Source: Candidatus Peregrinibacteria bacterium (GTDB lineage: Bacteria; Patescibacteriota; Gracilibacteria; UBA1369; UBA12463). Taken from it: a DNA stretch of 6,309 nt. Below the pieces are notes generated by a model. The model was not told the origin of the DNA. It made no database searches and saw only the letters and a list, made by a program, of their open reading frames with translations. Numbering within the stretch: position 1 is the first letter of the stretch; each line of letters begins with the position of its first letter. This document shows, one piece after another, positions 1-6,194 of this stretch. A program made the position numbers and the translations under genes. The DNA lies in assembly GCA_023245695.1 (NCBI GenBank), contig JAHFJT010000057.1, forward strand, positions 1-6,309, given 5' to 3'.

Positions 1-12
1 GCCATTTCGCTC

Positions 13-41
13 TTGCCAAGACAAAGTCTTCACCCTAGCAT
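13..41 (+). promoter_or_regulatory. Possible sigma-70 type promoter for the secreted barrel protein
   Basis: A -35-like TTGCCA (13-18) is followed after 17 bases by a -10-like TAGCAT (36-41), which would put transcription start near 48, about 24 bases before the ATG at 72. The -35 box matches consensus at 5 of 6 positions and the -10 at 4 of 6. The first nine bases, TTGCCAAGA, are identical to the -35 region of the better promoter at 1293-1321, which supports the call. A small dyad, AAGAC-AAA-GTCTT (18-30), overlaps the -35 region and the spacer. Confidence 0.35.
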
Positions 42-71
42 CGGGCAACGGTATTTCATAACCCCTAATCT

Positions 72-1169
72 ATGAATCCGAAAAAAAGTGCAGCCCGACT
101 TGTAACAGCAGTTACCATACTGTCACTGTTGATGACGACGAACGGAGTAGTTTTTGCGCAAGAAGCCACAAAGTCGGCAACGCTTCCGCATCACAAAAGC
201 TTCATGAGTGCGTATCAGGAAAAGGTAAAAGAAAAATGGACGAAGAAATTGCAGGAAATACAAAAACAGCTTGATGCGGCCCTGCTTGAAAATGAAAAAC
301 TCAAACAGGAAATCGAAGCGTTGAAAAAGCAGCTCCTAGAGCCAAAGCCTGTCACGCCCGCTCCAACTCCAGTAGTCACACCTCCTGCCCCAACACCAGA
401 CGTTTCGACAGGTCTGCGGAACGGAATCTTCTACTGGCACCAGACAACGCTGGCTTCTGACGCCGATGCAATTCTCAAAAAAATTGCTTCAGTCAATATC
501 GGCGGCGGTCAGAAAATAAACGAAATCTACTTGAACTTCAGCCGTTCTACCAACTACGCGACCGTCTTGAATAAGCTTCATGCTCAGGGATTCAAGGTGT
601 TTGCACTTATGGGAGATAGCGACTGGGCAACTCCAGGCAAGTGGAATGAGATCCAGCAAAATTACGTCACCGCCATCCAAAAGCAACTCGGTGGAGCGAC
701 GGGATTCGATGGCATCATCTTCGACGTTGAGCCATGGGCAGGTCCAACGGCAGCCACATCAGCATGGTGGGCTTCAGCAGCAGCGCCGACCGACTACAGC
801 AACTTCCTCGCAAAATGGAAACAGGCCATCGGAAGTGCGCAGCTCTATGTGACGATCGCCAACTGGCACGATGTACATCACCAGGCTAATCAGAAAGAGT
901 TCCTTCAAAAAGTCTACGCAAGTGCCGCAGATGCCGTGGTGATCATGGACTACTCAACGAGCGACTACATCAGCCGCATCAAGTATGAAATGACGCTTAG
1001 CAAGCCAACGATCATCGCCTTCGAGACACACATCCAGGCAGGTGTCGACACCTCCATCGGATTTGATACGCTCAGCGGTGTGCAGAAAGCCGTGACAGAC
1101 GTACTCAAAACATACAGCAACGTTGCCGGTCTCGCGATGCACGACGAAACATATTTGAGATTTTTCTAA
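72..1169 (+). CDS. Secreted coiled-coil protein with GH18-like TIM-barrel domain
   Basis: The predicted product is a 365-residue exported protein. Residues 1-29 form a signal peptide (basic MNPKKSAAR, hydrophobic core, likely cleavage after VFA29). Residues 45-90 are a charged heptad-like coiled coil rich in Lys, Glu, Gln and Leu. Residues 91-110 are a Pro/Thr/Val linker. Residues 117-365 look like a complete beta/alpha barrel, with eight plausible strands: GIFYWH, EIYLNFS, KVFALMGD, GIIFDVEPW, QLYVTIANW, AVVIMDYS, TIIAFETH and VAGLAMHD. The segment GFDGIIFDVEPW (211-222) resembles the GH18 active-site strand with its DxxDxE pattern; D218 and E220 would be the key acids. GH18 enzymes and relatives cleave beta-1,4 linkages in chitin or peptidoglycan-like polymers, but the substrate here is unknown and the domain may be a non-catalytic relative. 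The start at 72 is chosen because the signal peptide begins there; no Shine-Dalgarno is seen. The gene ends in TAA and looks monocistronic. I am confident of export and the barrel, less so of hydrolase activity. Confidence 0.85.
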   Translation: MNPKKSAARLVTAVTILSLLMTTNGVVFAQEATKSATLPHHKSFMSAYQEKVKEKWTKKLQEIQKQLDAALLENEKLKQEIEALKKQLLEPKPVTPAPTPVVTPPAPTPDVSTGLRNGIFYWHQTTLASDADAILKKIASVNIGGGQKINEIYLNFSRSTNYATVLNKLHAQGFKVFALMGDSDWATPGKWNEIQQNYVTAIQKQLGGATGFDGIIFDVEPWAGPTAATSAWWASAAAPTDYSNFLAKWKQAIGSAQLYVTIANWHDVHHQANQKEFLQKVYASAADAVVIMDYSTSDYISRIKYEMTLSKPTIIAFETHIQAGVDTSIGFDTLSGVQKAVTDVLKTYSNVAGLAMHDETYLRFF

Positions 1170-1170
1170 G

Positions 1171-1184
1171 CGTTAAAGTTAACG
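1171..1184. repeat. Short perfect inverted repeat after the secreted-protein gene
   Basis: CGTTAA-AG-TTAACG is a perfect dyad starting two bases after the TAA stop. A two-base loop is too tight for a good RNA hairpin, so if it means anything it would be as a DNA dyad. It may be chance. Confidence 0.25.
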
Positions 1185-1211
1185 ACGTCATCTCGTCAGA
1201 AATAGTGAATG

Positions 1212-1243
1212 ATAGGGCTTAAGAGTAACTTCTTGAGCCCTAT
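1212..1243 (+). terminator. Hairpin terminator-like structure after the secreted-protein gene
   Basis: A 13-base arm, ATAGGGCTTAAGA (1212-1224), pairs with TCTTGAGCCCTAT (1231-1243) across a six-base loop (GTAACT), with only one G-U wobble. The stem is strong, but the sequence after it (TATTCGTAAT) is not a proper U-tract, so it may terminate weakly or mainly protect the 3' end of the mRNA. It lies 43 bases after the stop codon of the 72-1169 gene. Confidence 0.6.
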
Positions 1244-1272
1244 TCGTAATATGAAATTGAAGCTGAATTCAC

Positions 1273-1282
1273 GGTATATACC
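1273..1282. promoter_or_regulatory. Palindrome just upstream of the RNase J promoter
   Basis: GGTATATACC is a perfect 10-base palindrome ending ten bases before the -35 box at 1293. Its position would suit an operator or activator site, but a palindrome this short and AT-rich could arise by chance, and no second copy is visible. Confidence 0.2.
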
Positions 1283-1292
1283 CGGCTGAACA

Positions 1293-1321
1293 TTGCCAAG
1301 AGAGGGAAATAAGGATATAAT
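1293..1321 (+). promoter_or_regulatory. Sigma-70 type promoter for RNase J (or a small leader RNA)
   Basis: TTGCCA (1293-1298), a 17-base spacer, then a perfect TATAAT (1316-1321). This is the best promoter match in the window. Expected transcription start is near 1328, giving the RNase J mRNA a leader of about 136 bases. The -35 region shares TTGCCAAGA with the candidate promoter of the upstream gene. Confidence 0.7.
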
Positions 1322-1343
1322 GGTCTCAGAAGCAGTATCGAAG

Positions 1344-1427
1344 ATGCATACAAATATATTAAGAGTTATTCACAGGCTCCATCTTTTATCACTAAAGCTT
1401 CAGGCCGACTTGTCTAAGTCCGCCTGA
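1344..1427 (+). CDS. Possible 27-codon leader ORF ahead of RNase J
   Basis: An ATG about 16 bases after the predicted transcription start opens a 27-residue frame (starts MHTNILRVIHRL, ends DLSKSA). Its TGA (1425-1427) lies in the closing base pairs of the leader hairpin. Translating ribosomes would therefore disrupt that hairpin, an arrangement seen in attenuators. There is no clear ribosome binding site (but none of the major genes here has one) and the peptide resembles nothing I know. A 27-codon open frame can easily occur by chance, so this is a low-confidence candidate. Confidence 0.15.
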   Translation: MHTNILRVIHRLHLLSLKLQADLSKSA

Positions 1428-1428
1428 A
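1399..1428 (+). promoter_or_regulatory. Leader hairpin upstream of RNase J; possible attenuator or sRNA terminator
   Basis: TTCAGGC (1399-1405) pairs with GCCTGAA (1422-1428). After one C-C mismatch the stem continues as GACTT (1407-1411) with AAGTC (1416-1420), closed by a GTCT loop. The following bases are T-rich (AAATTTATTTTA and then TTTTT). The shape is that of an intrinsic terminator with a loose U-tract. It lies about 70-100 bases downstream of the promoter at 1293-1321 and 35 bases before the RNase J start. It could end a small RNA of roughly 105 bases, attenuate RNase J transcription, or act as an mRNA leader structure. Self-regulation through a 5' leader hairpin is known for E. coli RNase E, a functional analogue; applying that idea here is inference. 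Confidence 0.45.
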
Positions 1429-1463
1429 ATTTATTTTACAACTTTTTAACCCTTTTTTAGTAC

Positions 1464-3563
1464 ATGTCAGACGACAAACTTACGAAGTGGCTTGCAGAGA
1501 AACTTCTCGGCACACACGAGCGTAAGACGAGTGCGGCTCCCGCTCCCGTCCCCGCTCCCCCTTCCCCTGCAGCCCAAAAGCCTGCAGCTACGCAACCTTC
1601 GGTTGCGGCCGCCCATCCCCGCGCCCCTCAGGGACATAAACCAGCTTCACATTCTGGTTCTCAGCAGCGTCACCAGAGTGGCAATGCACCAGCCCGTTCT
1701 CATTCTCCTCATGGCCCTCGCCCAGCGGCACATCACCCGTCTTCGGGTCGTCCCCTTCCGCGTCACCATAATGCACCGCAAGGTGCAGCCGCCCGCTCCC
1801 AGTCCCAGCCTTCCGCTAAGCCAGCACCATTTACGAAAACAAGTGGCGCTACTCGTATATTCGCCCTCGGTGGTCTCGACGAAGTTGGACGCAACTGTAT
1901 GGTTTTTGAACACGAGAAAGATATCTTGATCGTGGATATGGGCTTCCAGTTCCCCGAACAGGATATGCTTGGTATCGACTACATCATTCCTGATGTCTCA
2001 TATCTCGATGACAAAAAAGATCGTATCCGCGGCATCTTGCTGACTCATGGTCACCTTGATCACGTCGGTGCGATTCCATACATTATCGAACGCCTAGGAT
2101 TTCCAACTATTTATGGAACCAAGTTGACGCTTGGAATTGTCGAACGAAAGCTCGAAGAGTTTGGGCTTAGTAAGCGCGTGAAGCTCCAGAGCTTCGTCGC
2201 CGAAGATCATCTCCGATTTGGTCAGTGGGATGTCGATTTCTTCCGTGTGAATCACAGTATTCCTGATGCCGTCGGTATTATTCTCAAATCCCCAAATGGA
2301 ACATTCGTGCATACGGGTGACTTCAAATTTGACCTCTCTCCTGCCGGCGATCAGCGTCCTGCGGAATTTGATAAAATAGCAGCACTGAGCCATCAGAACG
2401 TCACGGCACTCTTTTCCGACTCGACAAACGCTCTCCGCCCAGGACACACGATGTCTGAACGCGAAGTTGCAAAAACACTCAACGAAATTATCGGAGGTGC
2501 AGAAGGGCGTATTATTATCGCTGCATTTTCTTCGCTTATTGCTCGTATCCAGCAGATCATGGACATGGCGCTCAAATATCGCCGAAAGGTGTATATCACC
2601 GGTCGAAGCATGATGGAAACGCTCGAAGTCGCGAAGGTGCTTGGGTATCTCAAATATCCAAAGGATCTCGTTCACGACGCAGCTCGCATGGGCAAAGTGC
2701 ACGATCGAGACACACTCATTCTTACGACAGGAAGCCAAGGTGAAGACGCTTCGGCGCTCGCTCGTATGGCTGCCGGTACGCACCAGATGGTTCGTATCAA
2801 GAAAAACGATCTCGTCGTCCTCTCTTCATCACCGATCATCGGTAACGAACGTTCTGTCGCCAAGGTGACAAATAATCTCTGCCGTCTCGGCGTGAAGGTT
2901 ATCGACAATAAAATGATGGATGTTCATACATCGGGTCACGCGAACCAAGAAGATCTCAAGCTTATGATCACGCTCGTGAAGCCAAAGTATCTGATTCCCG
3001 TCCATGGAGAGTACTTTATGCGTCAGGGTCACAAGGAACTTGGTCACCAGCTCGGTATGCCACAAAATCAGGGTATCCTGGTCGAAAACGGCGACGTCAT
3101 GGAGTTCAAGAACGGAGAAATCCGTGTCACCGGTGAAAAAATTCCTACCGACTACGTGTTGGTCGATGGTCTCGGAACCGGAGATACAAGTAACCAGGTC
3201 ATTATCGACCGTCAGGGTATGTCAGAAAATGGCGTCCTCGTGGTGCTCCTCTCTCTCGACAAGAAAACGAACAAGCTCATCCGTGATCCAGATATCATCT
3301 CACGTGGATTTATCTACATGAGCGAATCTGACGAAGTTATCTCGAAGATCTCACGCGAGGCAAAGGACATTTACAATAAGTGCATATCCAAGAAGGCAGA
3401 CATGAAACGTGGCGAGCTCAAGAACATGCTCAAGGTCGGTCTCGAAAAGATGATCCACCGCATGATCGAACGCCGCCCACTCATCCTCCCAATCATCGCC
3501 GAACTCGACAAAGATGGCGGCCTCTCGAAAGCCCCGCCATCCTTGCACGGCGACGAGCATTGA
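1464..3563 (+). CDS. rnj: Ribonuclease J with long disordered N-terminal extension
   Basis: RNase J is a zinc-dependent 5'-3' exonuclease and endonuclease that drives mRNA decay and rRNA maturation in the cytoplasm. The 699-residue product is longer than the usual 550-560. The extra part is residues 1-129: a short helix-like MSDDKLTKWLAEKLLG, then a low-complexity stretch rich in Pro, Ala, His, Ser and Gln. The metallo-beta-lactamase core begins at about 130 (RIFALGGLDEVGRN). It carries the metal motif HGHLDH (195-200), H264 in VNHSIPD, HTGDFKFD (283-290) and FSDSTN (317-322). The beta-CASP domain follows, with AAFSSLIARIQQ (353-364), TTGSQGE (421-427), HTSGHA (488-493) and PVHGEY (512-517). 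The C-terminal domain (about 570-690) includes RRPLILPIIAEL. In AAFSSLIAR the Asn and His often seen in this segment of RNase J proteins (-N-x-H-R-) are replaced. The ATG at 1464 is the only Met before the core in this frame; no Shine-Dalgarno is present. The gene ends in TGA, 18 bases before a strong terminator. Confidence 0.96.
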   Translation: MSDDKLTKWLAEKLLGTHERKTSAAPAPVPAPPSPAAQKPAATQPSVAAAHPRAPQGHKPASHSGSQQRHQSGNAPARSHSPHGPRPAAHHPSSGRPLPRHHNAPQGAAARSQSQPSAKPAPFTKTSGATRIFALGGLDEVGRNCMVFEHEKDILIVDMGFQFPEQDMLGIDYIIPDVSYLDDKKDRIRGILLTHGHLDHVGAIPYIIERLGFPTIYGTKLTLGIVERKLEEFGLSKRVKLQSFVAEDHLRFGQWDVDFFRVNHSIPDAVGIILKSPNGTFVHTGDFKFDLSPAGDQRPAEFDKIAALSHQNVTALFSDSTNALRPGHTMSEREVAKTLNEIIGGAEGRIIIAAFSSLIARIQQIMDMALKYRRKVYITGRSMMETLEVAKVLGYLKYPKDLVHDAARMGKVHDRDTLILTTGSQGEDASALARMAAGTHQMVRIKKNDLVVLSSSPIIGNERSVAKVTNNLCRLGVKVIDNKMMDVHTSGHANQEDLKLMITLVKPKYLIPVHGEYFMRQGHKELGHQLGMPQNQGILVENGDVMEFKNGEIRVTGEKIPTDYVLVDGLGTGDTSNQVIIDRQGMSENGVLVVLLSLDKKTNKLIRDPDIISRGFIYMSESDEVISKISREAKDIYNKCISKKADMKRGELKNMLKVGLEKMIHRMIERRPLILPIIAELDKDGGLSKAPPSLHGDEH

Positions 3564-3581
3564 TTCTCAATAAGAATTTTT

Positions 3582-3612
3582 AAAAAGCACCTGCGATGAG
3601 CAGGTGCTTTTT
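3582..3612. terminator. Strong bidirectional intrinsic terminator between convergent genes
   Basis: AAAAAGCACCTGC (3582-3594) pairs perfectly with GCAGGTGCTTTTT (3600-3612) around the five-base loop GATGA. The GC-rich stem is flanked by A5 on one side and T5 on the other, so it can work in both directions. It would end RNase J transcripts on + and the membrane-protein operon on -, whose last stop codon is at 3631-3633. Its position also confirms that the TGA at 3561-3563 is a true stop. Confidence 0.92.
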
Positions 3613-3630
3613 GGCATATTATCTGTACGA

Positions 3631-4278
3631 TTAAATCAGCTGAATATACAGACTGCCCGCCATAAGTAACTGGGCGGCAATCAAACAAGACATCATAACT
3701 TCATGCATGACCGAAATTTCCTGATTTCTCAGCGCATAGATGAAGTATATCCAGGCGAATGCATTGAGCGGGAAGAGATAGGTACTGGTAATATTCCAGT
3801 CCCCATAAGCCGTAAAATCAAAGTGCCATAAGACAGGAATCACGAGACACGATGCGGCGCACAGGCCAAGAATGAGGAGAAATCTTGAGTCGGGCTCGGA
3901 GAAAACAGCATGCATCTTCTTTTTCATCCAGCAAGCCAGGCTGATTAAGCCGAGAGATAGAGGACATGCGAGGAGATAGGCAGAAAGAATATCTACCAGA
4001 TGGAGCCACGAAAAGAACGAATAAAACGGTCTATTGCGATGTCCAAGACCGACACCATCATTTGAGAACGGCACAAACATGCCGTGATCACTACCACCAG
4101 CAATATCACCAAGATTCTCGTGGACCGCATATCGCCATGCGACAAAGGCAGCGAGGGGAAGAATGACCGCGAGGGTTATTCTTACAATATTGTCCTTCGT
4201 GAAGAGACTCGCAACCGTTTTTCTCCAGTTATGAGGCACGTATGTACCGACAAGAAATGGAACAGAAATGCCCATCAA
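3631..4278 (-). CDS. C-terminal part of interrupted polytopic membrane protein
   Basis: This is the downstream portion of the same reading frame as the gene at 4351-5121, cut off from it by one TGA (4351-4353). If translated alone it would need the TTG at 4276-4278 or the ATG at 4273-4275 (product about 215 aa). However, the frame is open up to 4350 and codes for YSKKWLTLALFTLPFIVS and then HLAGAL, a typical membrane helix, so these starts are probably not natural. Counting from the TTG, further membrane spans are visible at about 31-50, 91-117, 132-150, 165-183 and 191-213. Between them is a polar loop with GGSDHGMFVPFSND (61-74), and a HFDFTAYGDWN segment (152-162) near the last spans that could form a conserved site. 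I do not recognise the family. It ends in TAA just before the shared terminator. Probably not an independent gene. Confidence 0.6.
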   Translation of the reverse strand: MMGISVPFLVGTYVPHNWRKTVASLFTKDNIVRITLAVILPLAAFVAWRYAVHENLGDIAGGSDHGMFVPFSNDGVGLGHRNRPFYSFFSWLHLVDILSAYLLACPLSLGLISLACWMKKKMHAVFSEPDSRFLLILGLCAASCLVIPVLWHFDFTAYGDWNITSTYLFPLNAFAWIYFIYALRNQEISVMHEVMMSCLIAAQLLMAGSLYIQLI

Positions 4279-4350
4279 GGCGCCAGCCAGATGAGCAGAA
4301 ACAATGAAGGGAAGCGTAAAAAGTGCAAGAGTAAGCCATTTTTTTGAATA

Positions 4351-4353
4351 TCA
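4351..4353 (-). other. In-frame TGA interrupting the membrane-protein frame
   Basis: On the minus strand the codons run TAT CTT TGA TAT TCA AAA, with the same frame open on both sides: 256 codons upstream and 239 downstream before the natural TAA at 3631-3633. The flanks (AKYIYL before, YSKKWLTLALF after) read as one protein. A Trp codon (TGG) changed in its third base would be a simple origin, as would Arg CGA, Gly GGA, Ser TCA or Leu TTA. An A7 run lies close by on the coding strand (positions 4345-4339), but a single indel there could not produce this pattern, because both flanks share one frame. Confidence 0.9.
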
Positions 4354-5121
4354 AAGATAGATATACTTGGCACAAAAAGTGAAAAAGAGAGCCATGAGCG
4401 CAAGCTCAAGAGCCGTCGTTTCAATATAGCCAAAGAGCATCACGGCGTATCCTCCAGTGAGAAGTCCAATAAAGAGGCTCGTTTTTTCAAAACGGTTTTT
4501 GCTAATCGTCGATGAAAGTGAATAGAGAGATGCCGTAAAAAGCCCTCCAAATAAAGCTGTAGAAATTTGAATTGCTACGACAGAGCTAGAGGCAACCTGA
4601 AACACATCAAGCATTCTCCGGATAAGAATAAAAAAGTGATCGTTGAGAACCGAAGCCTCGTTTATCTTTCCATTCAGAATAAGTCCCGGATAGGCAGCAG
4701 CATCGCCAAACGTAGCGTTGAGTTCCGGGGTTACCCGAAAGGAATAAAAAATCCAAAAACTCAGAAGGCCAACGCCTAAAGGTGCCAGCCGTCGGATCCA
4801 GGGTTTTTGGAAAAAGTCAGATATTTTCCCCGATTTGAGATTGTTGAAAATAAGCAAAAGGCCAATGAAGGATACGAGAATCGCCATGAGTAAACTGAGC
4901 ATATTCGCCGTTCGTGCGCCCTGAAACGCCCAACCGAGAGCGAAAGGTATGACGGTATTGTGTCCCCTTGGAACAAAAAATGGAAATGCGCCTGTCTGCG
5001 GATGAGCAACCGTCAGCATGGAGCTTGGTATGTATTGAAAAAGGAAAAAGCACACAAAGAGTATGGCTACAGCGATAAAAATCGCTATTGGAACTATTCG
5101 AGGAGGAGATATTTGACCCAT
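4351..5121 (-). CDS. N-terminal part of interrupted polytopic membrane protein, possibly GT-C-like
   Basis: The 256-residue product starts at an ATG five bases after the stop of the SDR gene, so it is in the same operon. Membrane spans are visible at about 9-30, 73-93, 112-128, 172-204, 214-234 and 237-255. An outer loop (128-170) carries TFGDAAAYPGLI (137-148) with an acidic D140, and a GYIETTALEL segment (231-240) sits in the last helices. Large membrane glycosyltransferases of the GT-C fold often have an acidic residue in an early outer loop, and the SDR neighbour fits sugar metabolism, so a GT-C-type enzyme is a reasonable guess, no more. The frame stops at a TGA (4351-4353) and continues in the same frame to 3631. 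The intact protein would have been 496 residues with about 10-12 spans. The fragment ends inside the membrane region and would probably not work alone. No Shine-Dalgarno is visible before the start. Confidence 0.75.
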   Translation of the reverse strand: MGQISPPRIVPIAIFIAVAILFVCFFLFQYIPSSMLTVAHPQTGAFPFFVPRGHNTVIPFALGWAFQGARTANMLSLLMAILVSFIGLLLIFNNLKSGKISDFFQKPWIRRLAPLGVGLLSFWIFYSFRVTPELNATFGDAAAYPGLILNGKINEASVLNDHFFILIRRMLDVFQVASSSVVAIQISTALFGGLFTASLYSLSSTISKNRFEKTSLFIGLLTGGYAVMLFGYIETTALELALMALFFTFCAKYIYL

Positions 5122-5126
5122 AAGTA

Positions 5127-6173
5127 TTAGAAGAATAATTTAATGAATCCAAGGATCCCTTGCTTCCATGGCACGCGATGGGATACGCCAGACTGCCCGC
5201 TGAATGAGGATAGATTTTTTAAATACCACTCATAATTCCGTATGAAAGCATCTTTGTTGGAATATTTTGGCGCATAGCCAAGCTTATTCTCGGCCTTTTC
5301 GATGGAGACATATGAGTCCTTGGAAGCGGTCTCATAGACCCATTTATAGAGTGGCGAAAGCTTGAGAAACTCAAGTATGCGCAAAAGGAAAATAACCGGA
5401 GCGGCTGGAAATGGAATGATTTTTTTTCCAAAACCTGCTCGATCCAGCACAACCTGGTAGTCCTCTGCCATGGTCGTAAACTCTTTTGCGGCAATATTGA
5501 ATACATCATTTACCTTTTCCTCATCTTTCGTTGCGCAGAGATAAATGGCTTCACAGAGGTCTTCGACATCCATGAATTGATAACGATTTTTCCCATCACC
5601 AATAATCGGAAAGTTTTTCCCATCTTTTGCCCAGTCATAAAAAAGTGCAAATACCCCAAGGCGTTCTGGTCCGATAAATGTTTTTGGTCTGATAATTGAG
5701 ACACACATGCCATTTTTCCGATATTCTACACATGCTGCCTCCGCCAGAATTTTTGCCTCACCATAATATCCCACACCGATCAAAGGATCGCTTTCGAGAA
5801 GTGGGTGATGATCCGGAATACCGTATACCGCGGTAGAAGAGATGTGGATAAAACGTTTCACGCCATGCTGTTTCGCAGATTCGAGAACATTTTTCGTGCC
5901 TTGGATGTCGGTACTGAAGATATCTTCTTTGCTATAAAGAGGAAGCGCAGCCGCACAGTGCACGACGACATCAATATCCTTCATACACCGATCGACCGTT
6001 GGAACATCTCGAATATCGCCAATAATGCTTTCGATCCTACCATTTTCCGGATAGTCGAACGGGAGCAAGTCGAGCGAGCGTACCTTGTGTCCACGTTCGA
6101 GAAGGAGACGAATCAAATTAATTCCAAGAAAGCCAGATCCGCCAGTAATGAGAAATGAGAGAGGTGTTTCCAT
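5127..6173 (-). CDS. NAD-dependent epimerase/dehydratase (extended SDR family)
   Basis: The 348-residue product is a soluble Rossmann-fold enzyme. The dinucleotide-binding loop TGGSGFLG lies at 10-17, with D35 at the end of beta-2 (VRSLD), which favours NAD over NADP. GDIRD (52-56) and the AAA turn at 74-76 also fit cofactor binding. The catalytic set is S112/S113/T114 in ISSTAVYG and Y137-x-x-x-K141 in YYGEAK. RPKTFIGPER (162-171) and FMDVEDLCEAI (200-210) are typical of extended SDRs such as nucleotide-sugar epimerases/dehydratases and 3-beta-HSD-like enzymes. The exact substrate cannot be read from sequence; the membrane protein and transporter in the operon suggest an envelope sugar or lipid precursor. 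The last 20 residues (after about 328) are an unusual basic-hydrophobic tail ending GFIKLFF, which might touch the membrane. It starts 21 bases after the transporter stop and ends five bases before the next gene, so it is surely co-transcribed. No Shine-Dalgarno is visible. Confidence 0.93.
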   Translation of the reverse strand: METPLSFLITGGSGFLGINLIRLLLERGHKVRSLDLLPFDYPENGRIESIIGDIRDVPTVDRCMKDIDVVVHCAAALPLYSKEDIFSTDIQGTKNVLESAKQHGVKRFIHISSTAVYGIPDHHPLLESDPLIGVGYYGEAKILAEAACVEYRKNGMCVSIIRPKTFIGPERLGVFALFYDWAKDGKNFPIIGDGKNRYQFMDVEDLCEAIYLCATKDEEKVNDVFNIAAKEFTTMAEDYQVVLDRAGFGKKIIPFPAAPVIFLLRILEFLKLSPLYKWVYETASKDSYVSIEKAENKLGYAPKYSNKDAFIRNYEWYLKNLSSFSGQSGVSHRVPWKQGILGFIKLFF

Positions 6174-6194
6174 AATCAGAGAGGAGAAAAAAGG

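Noticed and set aside
1..71. End of an upstream + strand gene
   Set aside because: Frames stay open to stops at 34-36, 59-61 and 73-75, but each is under 25 codons with no recognisable sequence. The region also holds a candidate promoter, so no gene call is supportable.
1251..1289. 12-codon ORF (ATG at 1251) in the intergenic region
   Set aside because: Too short, no ribosome binding site, and it lies upstream of the only good promoter.
2094..2783. 229-codon open frame on the minus strand inside RNase J
   Set aside because: It lies wholly opposite the conserved RNase J core, has no recognisable domain and a Cys/His/Arg-rich composition typical of antisense shadow frames.
3561..3665. Recoded UGA (as Gly or Trp) throughout the genome, as in Gracilibacteria/SR1 or mycoplasmas
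   Set aside because: With UGA read as sense, RNase J would run through the terminator hairpin and into the convergent gene to the TAA at 3663-3665. All other complete genes use no internal TGA. Only one gene has an in-frame TGA.
4339..4353. Frameshift in the A7/T7 run as the cause of the split membrane gene
   Set aside because: The upstream and downstream open stretches are in the same frame, so one insertion or deletion cannot explain the stop; a base substitution can.
5101..5126. AGGAGGAG on the + strand as a ribosome binding site
   Set aside because: It lies inside the minus-strand membrane-protein gene and no + strand gene follows it.
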